DNA of 44,325 nt from CAZYVD01 sp964651045 (GTDB lineage: Bacteria > Zhuqueibacterota > QNDG01 > DSAB01): positions 1 to 44,325 of the forward strand of contig CAZYVD010000015.1 in assembly GCA_964651045.1 (NCBI GenBank), written 5' to 3'. Shown piece after piece: positions 7,948 through 15,602 of this stretch. The notes beneath the pieces were generated by a model that was not told the origin of the DNA, ran no database searches, and saw nothing but the letters and a program-made list of their open reading frames with translations. Each line of letters starts with the position of its first letter. The first letter of the stretch is position 1. The position numbers and the translations under genes are program-made.

Positions 7948-8004
7948 ATGAATAGTTTAACTTTAGAGAATAAGAGAAGATCTTGGTGGTGGTGGTCCCA
8001 GTAG
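7948..8004 (+). CDS. trpL: trp leader peptide with four tandem Trp codons
   Basis: The frame encodes MNSLTLENKRRSWWWWSQ, then TAG. Four consecutive TGG codons (7984-7995) lie just before and inside the first arm of an attenuator hairpin, as in the enterobacterial trpL, whose peptide has two Trp. When charged tRNA-Trp is scarce, the ribosome should stall here and free segment 2 to pair with segment 3. The nearest AGGAGG (7912-7917) is 30 bases upstream, but TAAATTT (7918-7924) can pair with AAATTTA (7933-7939), looping out the gap and leaving an effective 8-base spacing. Confidence 0.85.
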   Translation: MNSLTLENKRRSWWWWSQ

Positions 8005-8069
8005 GGGCTGCCACCTGGTTATAAAAAGATAGAAGGTGGGAGCCCGAGAGGGTCATTCCCACCTTTTTT
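7988..8069 (+). promoter_or_regulatory. trp attenuator (segments 1:2, 2:3, 3:4)
   Basis: Segment 1 GGTGGTGGTCCC (7988-7999) pairs with segment 2 GGGGCTGCCACC (8004-8015): 12 pairs with three G-U, 4-nt loop, the pause hairpin. Segment 2 (GGGCT-GCCACCT, 8005-8016) can instead pair with segment 3 AGGTGGGAGCCC (8034-8045), 11 of 12 positions, the antiterminator. Segment 3 AAGGTGGGA (8033-8041) pairs perfectly with segment 4 TCCCACCTT (8057-8065), followed by T up to 8069, the terminator. The three exclusive folds and the Trp-rich leader form a textbook ribosome-mediated attenuator. Confidence 0.9.
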
Positions 8070-8082
8070 ATTATATAAAGAG

Positions 8083-8111
8083 TCGTGGGAGTGACCCCCA
8101 CGATTTTTTTT
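8083..8111 (+). terminator. Second terminator hairpin in the trp leader
   Basis: TCGTGGG (8083-8089) pairs perfectly with CCCACGA (8097-8103), with a 7-nt loop, extended by A-T and G-U pairs, and followed by eight T (8104-8111). It lies only 14 bases after the attenuator T run and 15 before trpD. Its sequence resembles a shortened copy of the first terminator (GTGGGAG...CCCAC). It may be a failsafe or an independent control point. Confidence 0.75.
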
Positions 8112-8125
8112 ATATGGAGGCAGAT

Positions 8126-9145
8126 ATGGAATTAAAGAAGGCAATAGAGAGGATTGTAAATTTAAAAAACCTAAGTGAGGATGAGGCATACAGAGTAGCA
8201 TTGAAAATAATGAGTGGAGAAGCAACAGACGCACAGATTGCGGCAATCCTGATCTCTCTTCGTCTAAAGGGTGAAACTATTGATGAGATCACAGGTTTTG
8301 TTAGGGCCATGAGAGAAAGGGCGGTTCGAGTCGAATGTGAGGGAGAGCCTGTAGTCGATACATGCGGTACTGGTGGTGACAGAAGTGGAACCTTCAACGT
8401 TTCTACTTTGAGTGCAATCGTTGCTGCAGGAGCGGGATGTTATGTGGCAAAGCATGGCAACCGTGCTGTTTCCAGCATGTGTGGGAGTGCAGATTTGTTG
8501 ACAGAGTTGGGAGTAAGAGTGGAAATTGCACCAGAACTAATCAAAAGATGTATCGATGAGAATGGAATAGGATTCCTATATGCACCAGCACTTCACAGGG
8601 CCATGAAACATGCTATAGGGCCGAGACGTGAGATGGGAGTCAGGACGCTTTTTAACCTTATCGGACCATTAACAAATCCTGCCGGAGCAAAACATCAACT
8701 GATAGGTGTTTTTAATATCAATCTTTCTGAGACTTTGGTAAATGTTCTGAAGAGGCTCGGATCTGAACACATAATGGTTGTACATGGAGAAGACGGGTTG
8801 GATGAAATCACAATAACAGCAAGGACACATGTCTGTGAACTGGTCGATAATAAGATTAAAAGATATACACTGGCCCCAGAAGATTTCGGTCTTAAGAGGG
8901 CATCACTGGAAGAGGTCAGGGGAGGAGATTCTGTTAAGAATGCCGAGATCGCCATGGCCGTGCTGTTGGGTCAGGGTGGACCGTGCAGAGACCTTGTGCT
9001 CATGAATGCTGGTGCAGTCATATATTTGAGCGGAAATGCAGACTCCATTAAAAATGGTATTGGAATGGCAGAGGAGTCGATCGACAGCGGAATGGCATTA
9101 AAGAAGCTGGAAGGGTTAAAGGAGATTACAAATAGTGAAAAGTAG
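8126..9145 (+). CDS. trpD: Anthranilate phosphoribosyltransferase
   Basis: TrpD moves phosphoribose from PRPP to anthranilate. The glycine-rich PRPP loop DTCGTGGDRSGTFNVST, KHGNRAVSSMCGSADLLTELGV and VRTLFNLIGPLTNPA are diagnostic. The frame is open from 8036, inside the terminator structures, but GGAGG (8116-8120) points to ATG 8126, giving 339 residues, the family's normal size. It is the first structural gene of this operon, whereas trpE is first in most known operons. There is no fused glutaminase domain; that is separate trpG. Confidence 0.97.
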   Translation: MELKKAIERIVNLKNLSEDEAYRVALKIMSGEATDAQIAAILISLRLKGETIDEITGFVRAMRERAVRVECEGEPVVDTCGTGGDRSGTFNVSTLSAIVAAGAGCYVAKHGNRAVSSMCGSADLLTELGVRVEIAPELIKRCIDENGIGFLYAPALHRAMKHAIGPRREMGVRTLFNLIGPLTNPAGAKHQLIGVFNINLSETLVNVLKRLGSEHIMVVHGEDGLDEITITARTHVCELVDNKIKRYTLAPEDFGLKRASLEEVRGGDSVKNAEIAMAVLLGQGGPCRDLVLMNAGAVIYLSGNADSIKNGIGMAEESIDSGMALKKLEGLKEITNSEK

Positions 9146-9944
9146 AATCAATAGGAGAGGAAGAATCTCTGTTCTGGATAAAATTGTGGATGTGAAAAAA
9201 AGAGAGGTTGCCGAGAAGAAAAGATCCAGACCAATAAAACTGTCTGATGTTGAAGAGAGGCATGGAGTCAGAGATTTTGAATCCTCATTAACAAGGCCCG
9301 GAGTGTCAATAATAGCGGAGATAAAGAGAAAGTCTCCGTCTGCAGGTCAGATAAACACATCCTCTGATCCCATATCGATCGCCCTGAAATATGAGGAGAG
9401 TGGAGCAGATGCAATCTCAATACTAACAGATGAAAGTTTTTTCGGCGGCAGAGATGAGTTTGTGTCTATGGTCAGAGAGAAGAGCAGTCTGCCGATCCTG
9501 AGGAAAGAGTTTATAATCGATGAGTATCAGATTCTTGAATCGCGACTGATTTATGCAGATGGAATTCTTTTGATTGCAAGAATTTTAACTCAAGGGCAGC
9601 TTAAGTCATTTATAGCGATTGCTCATAGTCTTGGTTTGAGTTCTCTTGTTGAGATACATTCAAAAGAAGATCTAGATGCTGCTCTTTCTGCAGATGCTAA
9701 AATAATAGGAATTAACAACAGAGACCTCGATACGCTTAAGATAGATCTCGGCCATTCTATAAGAATGAAGGAATTGATCCCGGAGGACAGGATTGTGGTT
9801 AGCGAGAGCGGCATTCGCAGTTCAGACGATATCAAACTGTTAAGGAGTGCAGGTTTTGATGCAGTGCTTGTGGGGGAGGTTTTGATGAGTTCGAAGAATA
9901 TGGCTAAAAAGCTGAGGTCTTTTAAAAAGATTTGTTTGCAGTGA
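9135..9944 (+). CDS. trpC: Indole-3-glycerol phosphate synthase
   Basis: TrpC closes the indole ring from CdRP. Motifs are IIAEIKRKSPSAG (catalytic Glu and Lys), LPILRKEFIIDEYQI, GINNRDLDTLKIDL and VVSESGIRS on a beta/alpha barrel; length 269. The start is GTG at 9135, 10 bases after AAAGGAG and overlapping trpD by 11 bases, so coupling is likely. It is a single-function protein; trpF is separate and overlaps its stop. Confidence 0.95.
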   Translation: MKSRINRRGRISVLDKIVDVKKREVAEKKRSRPIKLSDVEERHGVRDFESSLTRPGVSIIAEIKRKSPSAGQINTSSDPISIALKYEESGADAISILTDESFFGGRDEFVSMVREKSSLPILRKEFIIDEYQILESRLIYADGILLIARILTQGQLKSFIAIAHSLGLSSLVEIHSKEDLDAALSADAKIIGINNRDLDTLKIDLGHSIRMKELIPEDRIVVSESGIRSSDDIKLLRSAGFDAVLVGEVLMSSKNMAKKLRSFKKICLQ

Positions 9945-10546
9945 AGAAGATTCGAACAAAAATAAAGATATGCGGAATTACATCCCTACACGATGCATTG
10001 ATGGCAGCGCGACTTGGAGCAGATGCTATAGGATTCATATTTGCGGATTCTGTGAGAAGAGTATCTCCAGAAAAGGTATGTGAAATAATAAAAAGACTTC
10101 CGCCGATATTGACCACTGTTGGAGTATTTATGAACCAGCCCCTTCAATATGTGAATAATACCGTCGATGAAACAGGGATAGATGTTGTACAACTTCATGG
10201 AAAAGAGCCGCCTGGATACTGCAACAGTGTAAGAAGACGTGTGATAAAAAGAATCGATATTAATGAGGCAGATACAAGAGAAACTCTTGTCAAGAAAATG
10301 GAGGGCTATTCTGTTTCTGCATTCTTACTCGATCCTGGAGCGGGTGGCGGAAGAAGATTTAAATGGGATAAGGCTCGGGGCATAGCCTATCCCTTGATCA
10401 TTGCAGGAGGCCTTGATCCAGATTGTGTCAGGACAGTAATAAGGCTTGTTTCCCCTTATGGTCTTGATGTATGTTCGGGTGTGGAGGCCTTTCCAGGAAG
10501 AAAGGATTACATGAAGGTGAAGAGATTCATAGAGGAGGCGCGATGA
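9941..10546 (+). CDS. trpF: Phosphoribosylanthranilate isomerase
   Basis: TrpF carries out the Amadori rearrangement PRA to CdRP. It opens with KIKICGITSLHDALMAA (catalytic Cys) and has IGFIFADSVRRVSPE, VVQLHGKE, LLDPGAGGGRRF and IAGGLDPDCV; length about 201. I chose GTG at 9941, which overlaps the trpC stop (GTGA); a TTG at 9932 is also possible. No strong Shine-Dalgarno is present, so it likely depends on coupling. The general acid Asp is in the SVDP-like LLDPGAG loop. Confidence 0.94.
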   Translation: MKKIRTKIKICGITSLHDALMAARLGADAIGFIFADSVRRVSPEKVCEIIKRLPPILTTVGVFMNQPLQYVNNTVDETGIDVVQLHGKEPPGYCNSVRRRVIKRIDINEADTRETLVKKMEGYSVSAFLLDPGAGGGRRFKWDKARGIAYPLIIAGGLDPDCVRTVIRLVSPYGLDVCSGVEAFPGRKDYMKVKRFIEEAR

Positions 10547-11724
10547 ATTTTAATCTTCCAGACGGCAATGGACACTGGGAGGAGTTTGGCGGAAGATATG
10601 TACCCGAGACTCTGATGGGTGCACTGAAAGAGGTTGAAGAAAGTTATGTCAGAGCCAAAGTAGATGAGGCTTTCACGAAAGAGTTGGATAACCTTTTGAG
10701 AAATTATGTAGGAAGGCCTACACCACTCTATTTTGCAGAGCACCTTTCAGATAAAGTTGGAGGTGCTAAGATCTATCTAAAAAGAGAAGATCTGAATCAT
10801 ACTGGAGCTCACAAGATAAACAACACATTGGGTCAGATACTTCTTGCAAAATATATGAATAAAAAAAGAGTTATTGCCGAGACAGGAGCAGGGCAGCATG
10901 GTGTGGCAACTGCTACTGTATGTGCTCTTCTTTCAATAGAATGCACAGTCTACATGGGTCAGGAAGACATCGAAAGGCAGAAGATGAATGTATTTCGAAT
11001 GGAACTACTGGGTGCGAAAGTTGTTCCTGTCGAGTCGGGATCGAGAACATTAAAAGATGCTATAAATGAAGCAATCAGGGATTGGGTTACAAATGTGAAT
11101 ACTACATACTACTGTATTGGTTCGGTTGTAGGACCGCATCCGTACCCAATGATGGTTAGAGATTTCCAGTCGGTTATAGGCATGGAAGTAAAGAACCAGA
11201 TAATAGAACACGAAGGAAGACTGCCCGATCTTCTTGTTGCATGTGTTGGAGGTGGAAGCAATGCAATGGGTCTTTTCTATCCATTTCTATCAGAAGATGT
11301 GAATATTACAGGTGTTGAGGCTGGTGGTCTTGGCCTCGACTCTGCCATGCATGCCGCATCTCTCTGCAGAGGACGAAGAGGTGTTCTGCATGGTGCGATG
11401 AGCTATCTGCTTCAGGATGAAGAGGGTCAGGTACTTTCCACGCATTCGATCTCTGCAGGTCTGGATTATCCAGGAGTTGGCCCAGAACATGCATATCTTA
11501 AAAAGACAGGAAGGGTAAAATATGTTTCTGCAACCGATGATGAGGCACTCAATGGTTTTCGTCTCCTTACAGAGTGTGAGGGAATCATTCCAGCACTTGA
11601 AAGCTCTCATGCAGTTGCGCATGCTGTAAAGAGTGCATCGCAAATGGATTGTAATGATGTTGTTGTTGTTAATCTTTCTGGTAGAGGCGATAAGGATCTT
11701 GAGATAGTAAGAGGTGTAGAATGA
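10543..11724 (+). CDS. trpB: Tryptophan synthase beta chain
   Basis: TrpB condenses indole with serine using PLP. The Schiff-base lysine is K91 in HTGAHKINNT; ETGAGQHGVATAT and the phosphate loop VGGGSNAMG are clear. The 393-residue length and sequence match TrpB1, the type that works with TrpA. ATG at 10543 follows AGAGGAGG and overlaps the trpF stop (ATGA); the longer upstream frame is inside trpF. It couples in the same way to trpA. Confidence 0.97.
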   Translation: MNFNLPDGNGHWEEFGGRYVPETLMGALKEVEESYVRAKVDEAFTKELDNLLRNYVGRPTPLYFAEHLSDKVGGAKIYLKREDLNHTGAHKINNTLGQILLAKYMNKKRVIAETGAGQHGVATATVCALLSIECTVYMGQEDIERQKMNVFRMELLGAKVVPVESGSRTLKDAINEAIRDWVTNVNTTYYCIGSVVGPHPYPMMVRDFQSVIGMEVKNQIIEHEGRLPDLLVACVGGGSNAMGLFYPFLSEDVNITGVEAGGLGLDSAMHAASLCRGRRGVLHGAMSYLLQDEEGQVLSTHSISAGLDYPGVGPEHAYLKKTGRVKYVSATDDEALNGFRLLTECEGIIPALESSHAVAHAVKSASQMDCNDVVVVNLSGRGDKDLEIVRGVE

Positions 11725-12500
11725 ATCTTGAAAAGATATTCTTTGACCTTAAAAAAAAAGAAGAGGCTGCACTGATAATCTACTATCCGTTCGGATTTCC
11801 ATCCATTGAAAGTTCTGTTGAAAATATTACCATTATCTCAGAGAGTGGGGCAGATATCATAGAAGTTGGTGTACCGTTTTCCGACCCGATTGCCGATGGA
11901 CCTGTGATACAGGAGGCATCATATGTTGCTCTTCAAAATGGAGCGACCCTTGAGAGGTTGTTCTCTGAGATCGAGAGGGTTCAGATTGCAACTCCATTGA
12001 TTCTGATGTCCTATCTCAATCCTCTTTATTCATTTGGGATGAAGAGAGTTATCAAAAATATGAAGAGAACAAAATTTTCTGGTCTTATAATTCCGGATCT
12101 TCCTGTAGAGGAGTCTGATGGATGGATTAAGATCTCAGGCAGGTCTAAAATCGATTTGATATTTCTCCTCTCACCTGTTTCCGGACAAGAGAGAATCAAG
12201 ATGTGTGCAGAGAGCTGTTCTGGATTTATCTATTGTGTGAGTGTGACAGGAACAACAGGTGTAAGGGAGAGGTTATCACCAGAGATCGAAAAATTTATTA
12301 AAAGCGTTAAGAGTGTTACCTCAAAACCCGTTGCAGTAGGATTTGGAATTTCTGAGTGCAGCCAGGTCGTAAGTCTCAGCAGTATTGCTGATGGTGTAAT
12401 TATTGGAAGCAGGGTAATCGAGTCGGTAATGAAGAAGGAGAGTCTCGGTGATGTTATTAGAGAATTTAAAAGGTCTACAAGAAGAGGAAAAGGGAGATGA
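11721..12500 (+). CDS. trpA: Tryptophan synthase alpha chain
   Basis: TrpA splits indole-3-glycerol phosphate and passes indole through a tunnel to TrpB. The catalytic pair is E48 and D59 in EVGVPFSDPIADGP (E49 and D60 in E. coli). Other motifs are MSYLNPLYSFG, LIIPDLPVEES, VSVTGTTGVRE and VGFGIS. Length is 259. ATGA overlaps join it to trpB before and trpE after. Confidence 0.96.
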   Translation: MNLEKIFFDLKKKEEAALIIYYPFGFPSIESSVENITIISESGADIIEVGVPFSDPIADGPVIQEASYVALQNGATLERLFSEIERVQIATPLILMSYLNPLYSFGMKRVIKNMKRTKFSGLIIPDLPVEESDGWIKISGRSKIDLIFLLSPVSGQERIKMCAESCSGFIYCVSVTGTTGVRERLSPEIEKFIKSVKSVTSKPVAVGFGISECSQVVSLSSIADGVIIGSRVIESVMKKESLGDVIREFKRSTRRGKGR

Positions 12501-13906
12501 TAAAATTTGATATATCGAAATTTAAACATCTTTCCACAGAAATCGATCTAGTCGCAGAACCCATTGTCGTCTTTAAAAACCTATATTTAGAAGAGCCCTT
12601 CAGCTTTATATATGAATCTCTCGAAACAAGGGGAGAAAGAGGAAGGTACTCGTTTGTGGGTGGTAGGCCCTTTTGTATAATAAGTGCACGCAATAGAGAT
12701 GTACGAATTAAATTTAGAAACAGTCTTTACAGAGAGAAGACCAATCCATACGAACTCTTAAGGGAGATTGTCAATTGTTACGATTCCCCTTTAAACATTT
12801 CACCATTCTCTGGTGGGGCAGTAGGATATCTTTCATATGAAATGGTGAAATTTTTTGAAGATGTTCCATGTCGCAAACCAGATGAGGTAGGAGCACCAGA
12901 TATGGTCTTTCTTTTTCCTAGTGAGCTGATCGTATTTGATCATAAAGAGGGCAGTGTGAGATGCGTTGTATATAGTGAAGTTGATAGTGATGAGAAGTTA
13001 AGGAGTCTTGTTTCAAGGCTGAAGAGATCCTCATGCTGTTTGGATACTGTTGAACCTTCCATGACCTCTGTCGATATGGCTTCCAGATCAAATTTTAGTA
13101 AGGAGTCCTACTGCAGGGCTGTGGAGAGGGCAAAACAGTACATTCAGAATGGTGATATATTTCAGACTGTTATTTCACAGCGGTTCTCATTGCCAGTGTC
13201 GGAAGATCCATTTTCAATTTTCAGGGCAATGAGAGTAACAAATCCATCCCCTTACATGTACTTTCTGAATCTCGGTGGGTTTTATCTTCTTGGTTCATCA
13301 CCAGAGGTTCTTGTTAAACTGAAAGGGCGGATTGCATCGACAAGGCCTCTTGCAGGGACTCGCCCACGAGGAAGAGATGAGAAAGAGGACCGATCTCTTG
13401 CAAATGAACTGCAAAGCGATGCAAAGGAGTGTGCTGAACATATAATGCTGGTGGATCTTGCAAGAAATGATCTTGGCCGTGTATGCGAAAGCGGAACTGT
13501 AAATGTAACAGAACTACTCGAGGTTGAATACTATTCTAAGGTAATGCATCTTGTATCCAATGTAGAGGGTAGACTCGAGGCAGATAAGGATGGTTTCGAT
13601 CTTCTTGCAGCAGCTTTTCCTGCGGGCACGGTTTCTGGTGCACCCAAGATAAGGGCTATGGAGATAATAGATGAACTTGAGCCTGAACGTAGAGGTATAT
13701 ATGCAGGCTCTATTGGCTACTTCAGTTTTAATGGCGATATGGATATGTGCATAGCAATAAGATTAATAATAATAAAGAGCGGCATCGCCTATGTTCAGGC
13801 TGGAGCAGGAATCGTTGCCGATTCTAACCCTGAATTGGAATATCAGGAGACTCTGAATAAGGCAGGCGCGCTTTTTCAGGCACTTGGATTTGGAGGAAAG
13901 AGATGA
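12497..13906 (+). CDS. trpE: Anthranilate synthase component I
   Basis: TrpE makes anthranilate from chorismate with ammonia supplied by TrpG. The chorismate-binding core shows RPLAGTRPRGRDEKED, LVDLARNDLGRV, FPAGTVSGAPKIRAMEII and RRGIYAGSIGYF. Near the N-terminus YESLETRGERGRYSFVG corresponds to the region (LLESA...RYSFIG) that binds inhibitory Trp, so feedback inhibition is likely. Length 469. It is sixth in the operon, after trpA, with ATGA overlaps on both sides. PabB was considered, but the trp context and pairing with TrpG favour TrpE. Confidence 0.94.
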   Translation: MIKFDISKFKHLSTEIDLVAEPIVVFKNLYLEEPFSFIYESLETRGERGRYSFVGGRPFCIISARNRDVRIKFRNSLYREKTNPYELLREIVNCYDSPLNISPFSGGAVGYLSYEMVKFFEDVPCRKPDEVGAPDMVFLFPSELIVFDHKEGSVRCVVYSEVDSDEKLRSLVSRLKRSSCCLDTVEPSMTSVDMASRSNFSKESYCRAVERAKQYIQNGDIFQTVISQRFSLPVSEDPFSIFRAMRVTNPSPYMYFLNLGGFYLLGSSPEVLVKLKGRIASTRPLAGTRPRGRDEKEDRSLANELQSDAKECAEHIMLVDLARNDLGRVCESGTVNVTELLEVEYYSKVMHLVSNVEGRLEADKDGFDLLAAAFPAGTVSGAPKIRAMEIIDELEPERRGIYAGSIGYFSFNGDMDMCIAIRLIIIKSGIAYVQAGAGIVADSNPELEYQETLNKAGALFQALGFGGKR

Positions 13907-14475
13907 TTTGCATGATCGATAATTATGATTCTTTTGTTTACAATCTGGTTCAATATCTGAGTGAGCTGGGAGAGGAGATTGCAGTGTTTCGGAATGACAA
14001 GATTTCTGTTCAACAGATCAGGGATTTGAATCCCAGAGCCGTGGTCCTTTCTCCTGGTCCAGGTTTTCCGGTCGATGCCGGGATATGCATGGAACTGATC
14101 TGTAAATTAAAAGGAATTATCCCTATATTCGGTGTGTGCCTTGGACACCAGTCGATTGCAGAGGCTTTTGGAGCAAAGATTAAAAAATCGAATCATGTGG
14201 TTCATGGAAAGACGAGTAAGATTTATCATGATAATAGATCGATTTTTAAAGAGGTTGAGAATCCATTCCAGGGTACAAGGTATCATTCTCTAATTGTTGA
14301 AAGAGCCACTTTGCCTTCCTGTCTGGAGGTCAGTGCATGGACAGAGGATGGAACAATAATGGGCATAAGGCACAGGGAACATTTAATAGAGGGAGTTCAG
14401 TTTCATCCCGAGTCAGTTCTGACAGATGAGGGAAAGGCGATTTTGAGGAATTTCTTTGGAGCTCTCGACCATTGA
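13903..14475 (+). CDS. trpG: Anthranilate synthase glutaminase component
   Basis: This class I glutamine amidotransferase gives ammonia to TrpE. The nucleophile is C79 in GVCLGHQ, with H168 and E170 in QFHPES; the oxyanion strand is LSPGPGFP. Length is 190. In many genomes this subunit also serves PabB for folate synthesis; no pabB is nearby, so that is unknown. It overlaps trpE (ATGA) and is the last trp gene. Confidence 0.95.
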   Translation: MICMIDNYDSFVYNLVQYLSELGEEIAVFRNDKISVQQIRDLNPRAVVLSPGPGFPVDAGICMELICKLKGIIPIFGVCLGHQSIAEAFGAKIKKSNHVVHGKTSKIYHDNRSIFKEVENPFQGTRYHSLIVERATLPSCLEVSAWTEDGTIMGIRHREHLIEGVQFHPESVLTDEGKAILRNFFGALDH

Positions 14476-14600
14476 TTAGTAATTTAAATTGATCGTTTTA
14501 TGAATTTTTGTAGGCATCTAATTGTTTGCTACAGATATATCGACTCTATCAGGACTGGTTAACATGTAATCATTTTATAATAAACAAGGGCATATGCATG

Positions 14601-14696
14601 GCATTTAATATCCCCCTTTTTCAAAGGGGGATTATAGGGGGATTTGTTAGATTCTTCTGCTCAGCAATTAATGTTCCCCTACCCTTGTAAATTTCA
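14601..14696 (+). repeat. Dispersed repeat module A, copy 1
   Basis: It contains the palindrome ATCCCCCTTTTTCAAAGGGGGAT and continues through AGATTCTTCTGCTCAGC to the AATTTCAA end. It is nearly identical to the reverse complement of 43815-43910 over about 95 bases, with a degenerate third copy near 44119-44204. CCCCCTTT/AAAGGGGG hairpins of this kind are common intergenic repeats in many environmental bacteria. Confidence 0.85.
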
Positions 14697-14702
14697 ACAC
14701 AC

Positions 14703-14728
14703 ACGAGAATTAGATTCCTCGTTTTTTT
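14703..14728 (+). terminator. Probable trp operon terminator
   Basis: ACGAGAAT (14703-14710) pairs with ATTCCTCGT (14714-14722) with one bulged C, and seven T follow (14722-14728). It is 228 bases after trpG, between repeat modules A and B. Confidence 0.6.
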
Positions 14729-14906
14729 GGATTGCGCTGGCATGCTGCCGCTCTTAAATCGGCGCCAAGACGCCGCAATCCCAAATTAAATTATCACACG
14801 AGTATGTCTATCATGTTTAATTTTAATCGTGTGGCACGACTCTTGTGGTCGTGCTTCTTAATATTCCCCAATCATTCCCAAACAGGAGTTTGGGAACCAG
14901 AGGAAA
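14729..14906 (+). repeat. Dispersed multi-hairpin repeat module B, copy 1
   Basis: It matches the reverse complement of 43934-44109 along its length with scattered differences. It is built from successive palindromes: GGCATGCTGCC, CGGCGCC/GACGCCG, GCACGAC/GTCGTGC and CCCAAAC/GTTTGGG. Arms are kept between copies while loops vary. No transposase or terminal inverted repeat is seen. Confidence 0.8.
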
Positions 14907-14962
14907 AAATATTGTTATATTGGAGGGGTATTTGCAGGGCCTATTCACTATTCACTACAATA

Positions 14963-15340
14963 CTATTCACTATCCTCCCTTAAAATGACAAGTATTGCAC
15001 TCTGAGGAACCACTAGATATGTTTTCCCATCATATTTAATCTCAACGGCAGCCTTTTTTAGAAATATCACCTGATCCCCGATATTGACTTCCATTGGAAC
15101 ATATCGCATTTTATTTTGATAAGACTTCCACGGCTCGTTGTCAAGATCGATTGGTTCTGCCAGAGGTGTGCCCGGCCCTGTTGCCATTACAGTACCACTC
15201 TGTACCGACTCCCTTTCAGATACAGTCTGAGGAAGATAGAGGCCTACCTTTGTCCTTTCTTCACCCTTGGAGGGACTTATTAGCACTCTGTCCCCAAGGA
15301 CTATTAGTCTGCGATTGCCCTTTTTCAAATATGGTGTCAT
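14963..15340 (-). CDS. GroES-like (Cpn10) protein, divergent
   Basis: The 125-residue protein follows the Cpn10 pattern: LIVLGDRVLISPSKGEERTKVGLYLPQ at the start, GTVMATGPG in the middle, VNIGDQVIFLKKAAVEIKYDGKTYLVV and SAILVIL at the end. It is longer than the usual 95-100 residues because of an insert rich in acidic and aromatic residues (about 60-85, EPIDLDNEPWKSYQNK) between the GTV strand and the VNIGD strand. No groEL lies next to it, so it is an orphan paralogue rather than the main groES. A promoter just upstream suggests a nearly leaderless transcript. Confidence 0.8.
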   Translation of the reverse strand: MTPYLKKGNRRLIVLGDRVLISPSKGEERTKVGLYLPQTVSERESVQSGTVMATGPGTPLAEPIDLDNEPWKSYQNKMRYVPMEVNIGDQVIFLKKAAVEIKYDGKTYLVVPQSAILVILREDSE

Positions 15341-15348
15341 TAAAACAT

Positions 15349-15377
15349 AATATAGTCAGAAATCGGTTACTTGTCAA
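15349..15377 (-). promoter_or_regulatory. Promoter of the GroES-like gene
   Basis: On the minus strand: TTGACA (15377-15372), 17-base spacer, TATATT (15354-15349). Only 8 bases separate the -10 box from the ATG at 15340, so the RNA should start at or within about two bases of the start codon. Confidence 0.75.
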
Positions 15378-15602
15378 GGATATTAACAATCCCTTGAATG
15401 AGCCCGTTGTTTGGCCAGATTCCAATTTTAGAACCAATTGTTCTGTATCGAGCGACTTGAGTGGCAGATTACAATCTTCTTATAATACCCTTTACAAAAG
15501 GTGCAATGCATAAGGAAGTCGCACTCCAATATTGATTAATAAATCTCTTGTGTATACTTTAAAAATTCTTATTTTAATAAAATAAAAAAAGAAAGATTAA
15601 CA

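Larger units (their letters stand above)
14476..14962. other. Gene-free region holding terminator and repeat copy 1
   Basis: Between trpG and the GroES-like gene there is no supported coding sequence. The region holds repeat module A (14601-14696), a terminator (14703-14728), module B (14729-14906) and a short run of CTATTCACT repeats (14941-14973, reaching the end of the next gene). An 83-codon open frame at 14732-14983 is translated repeat, not a gene. Confidence 0.75.

Noticed and set aside
8036..8125. Extended N-terminus for TrpD
   Set aside because: This stretch is the attenuator and second terminator; GGAGG before 8126 and family length fix the start.
14732..14983. 83-codon open frame
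   Set aside because: Translated module B repeat; its counterpart in copy 2 is not kept as a reading frame.
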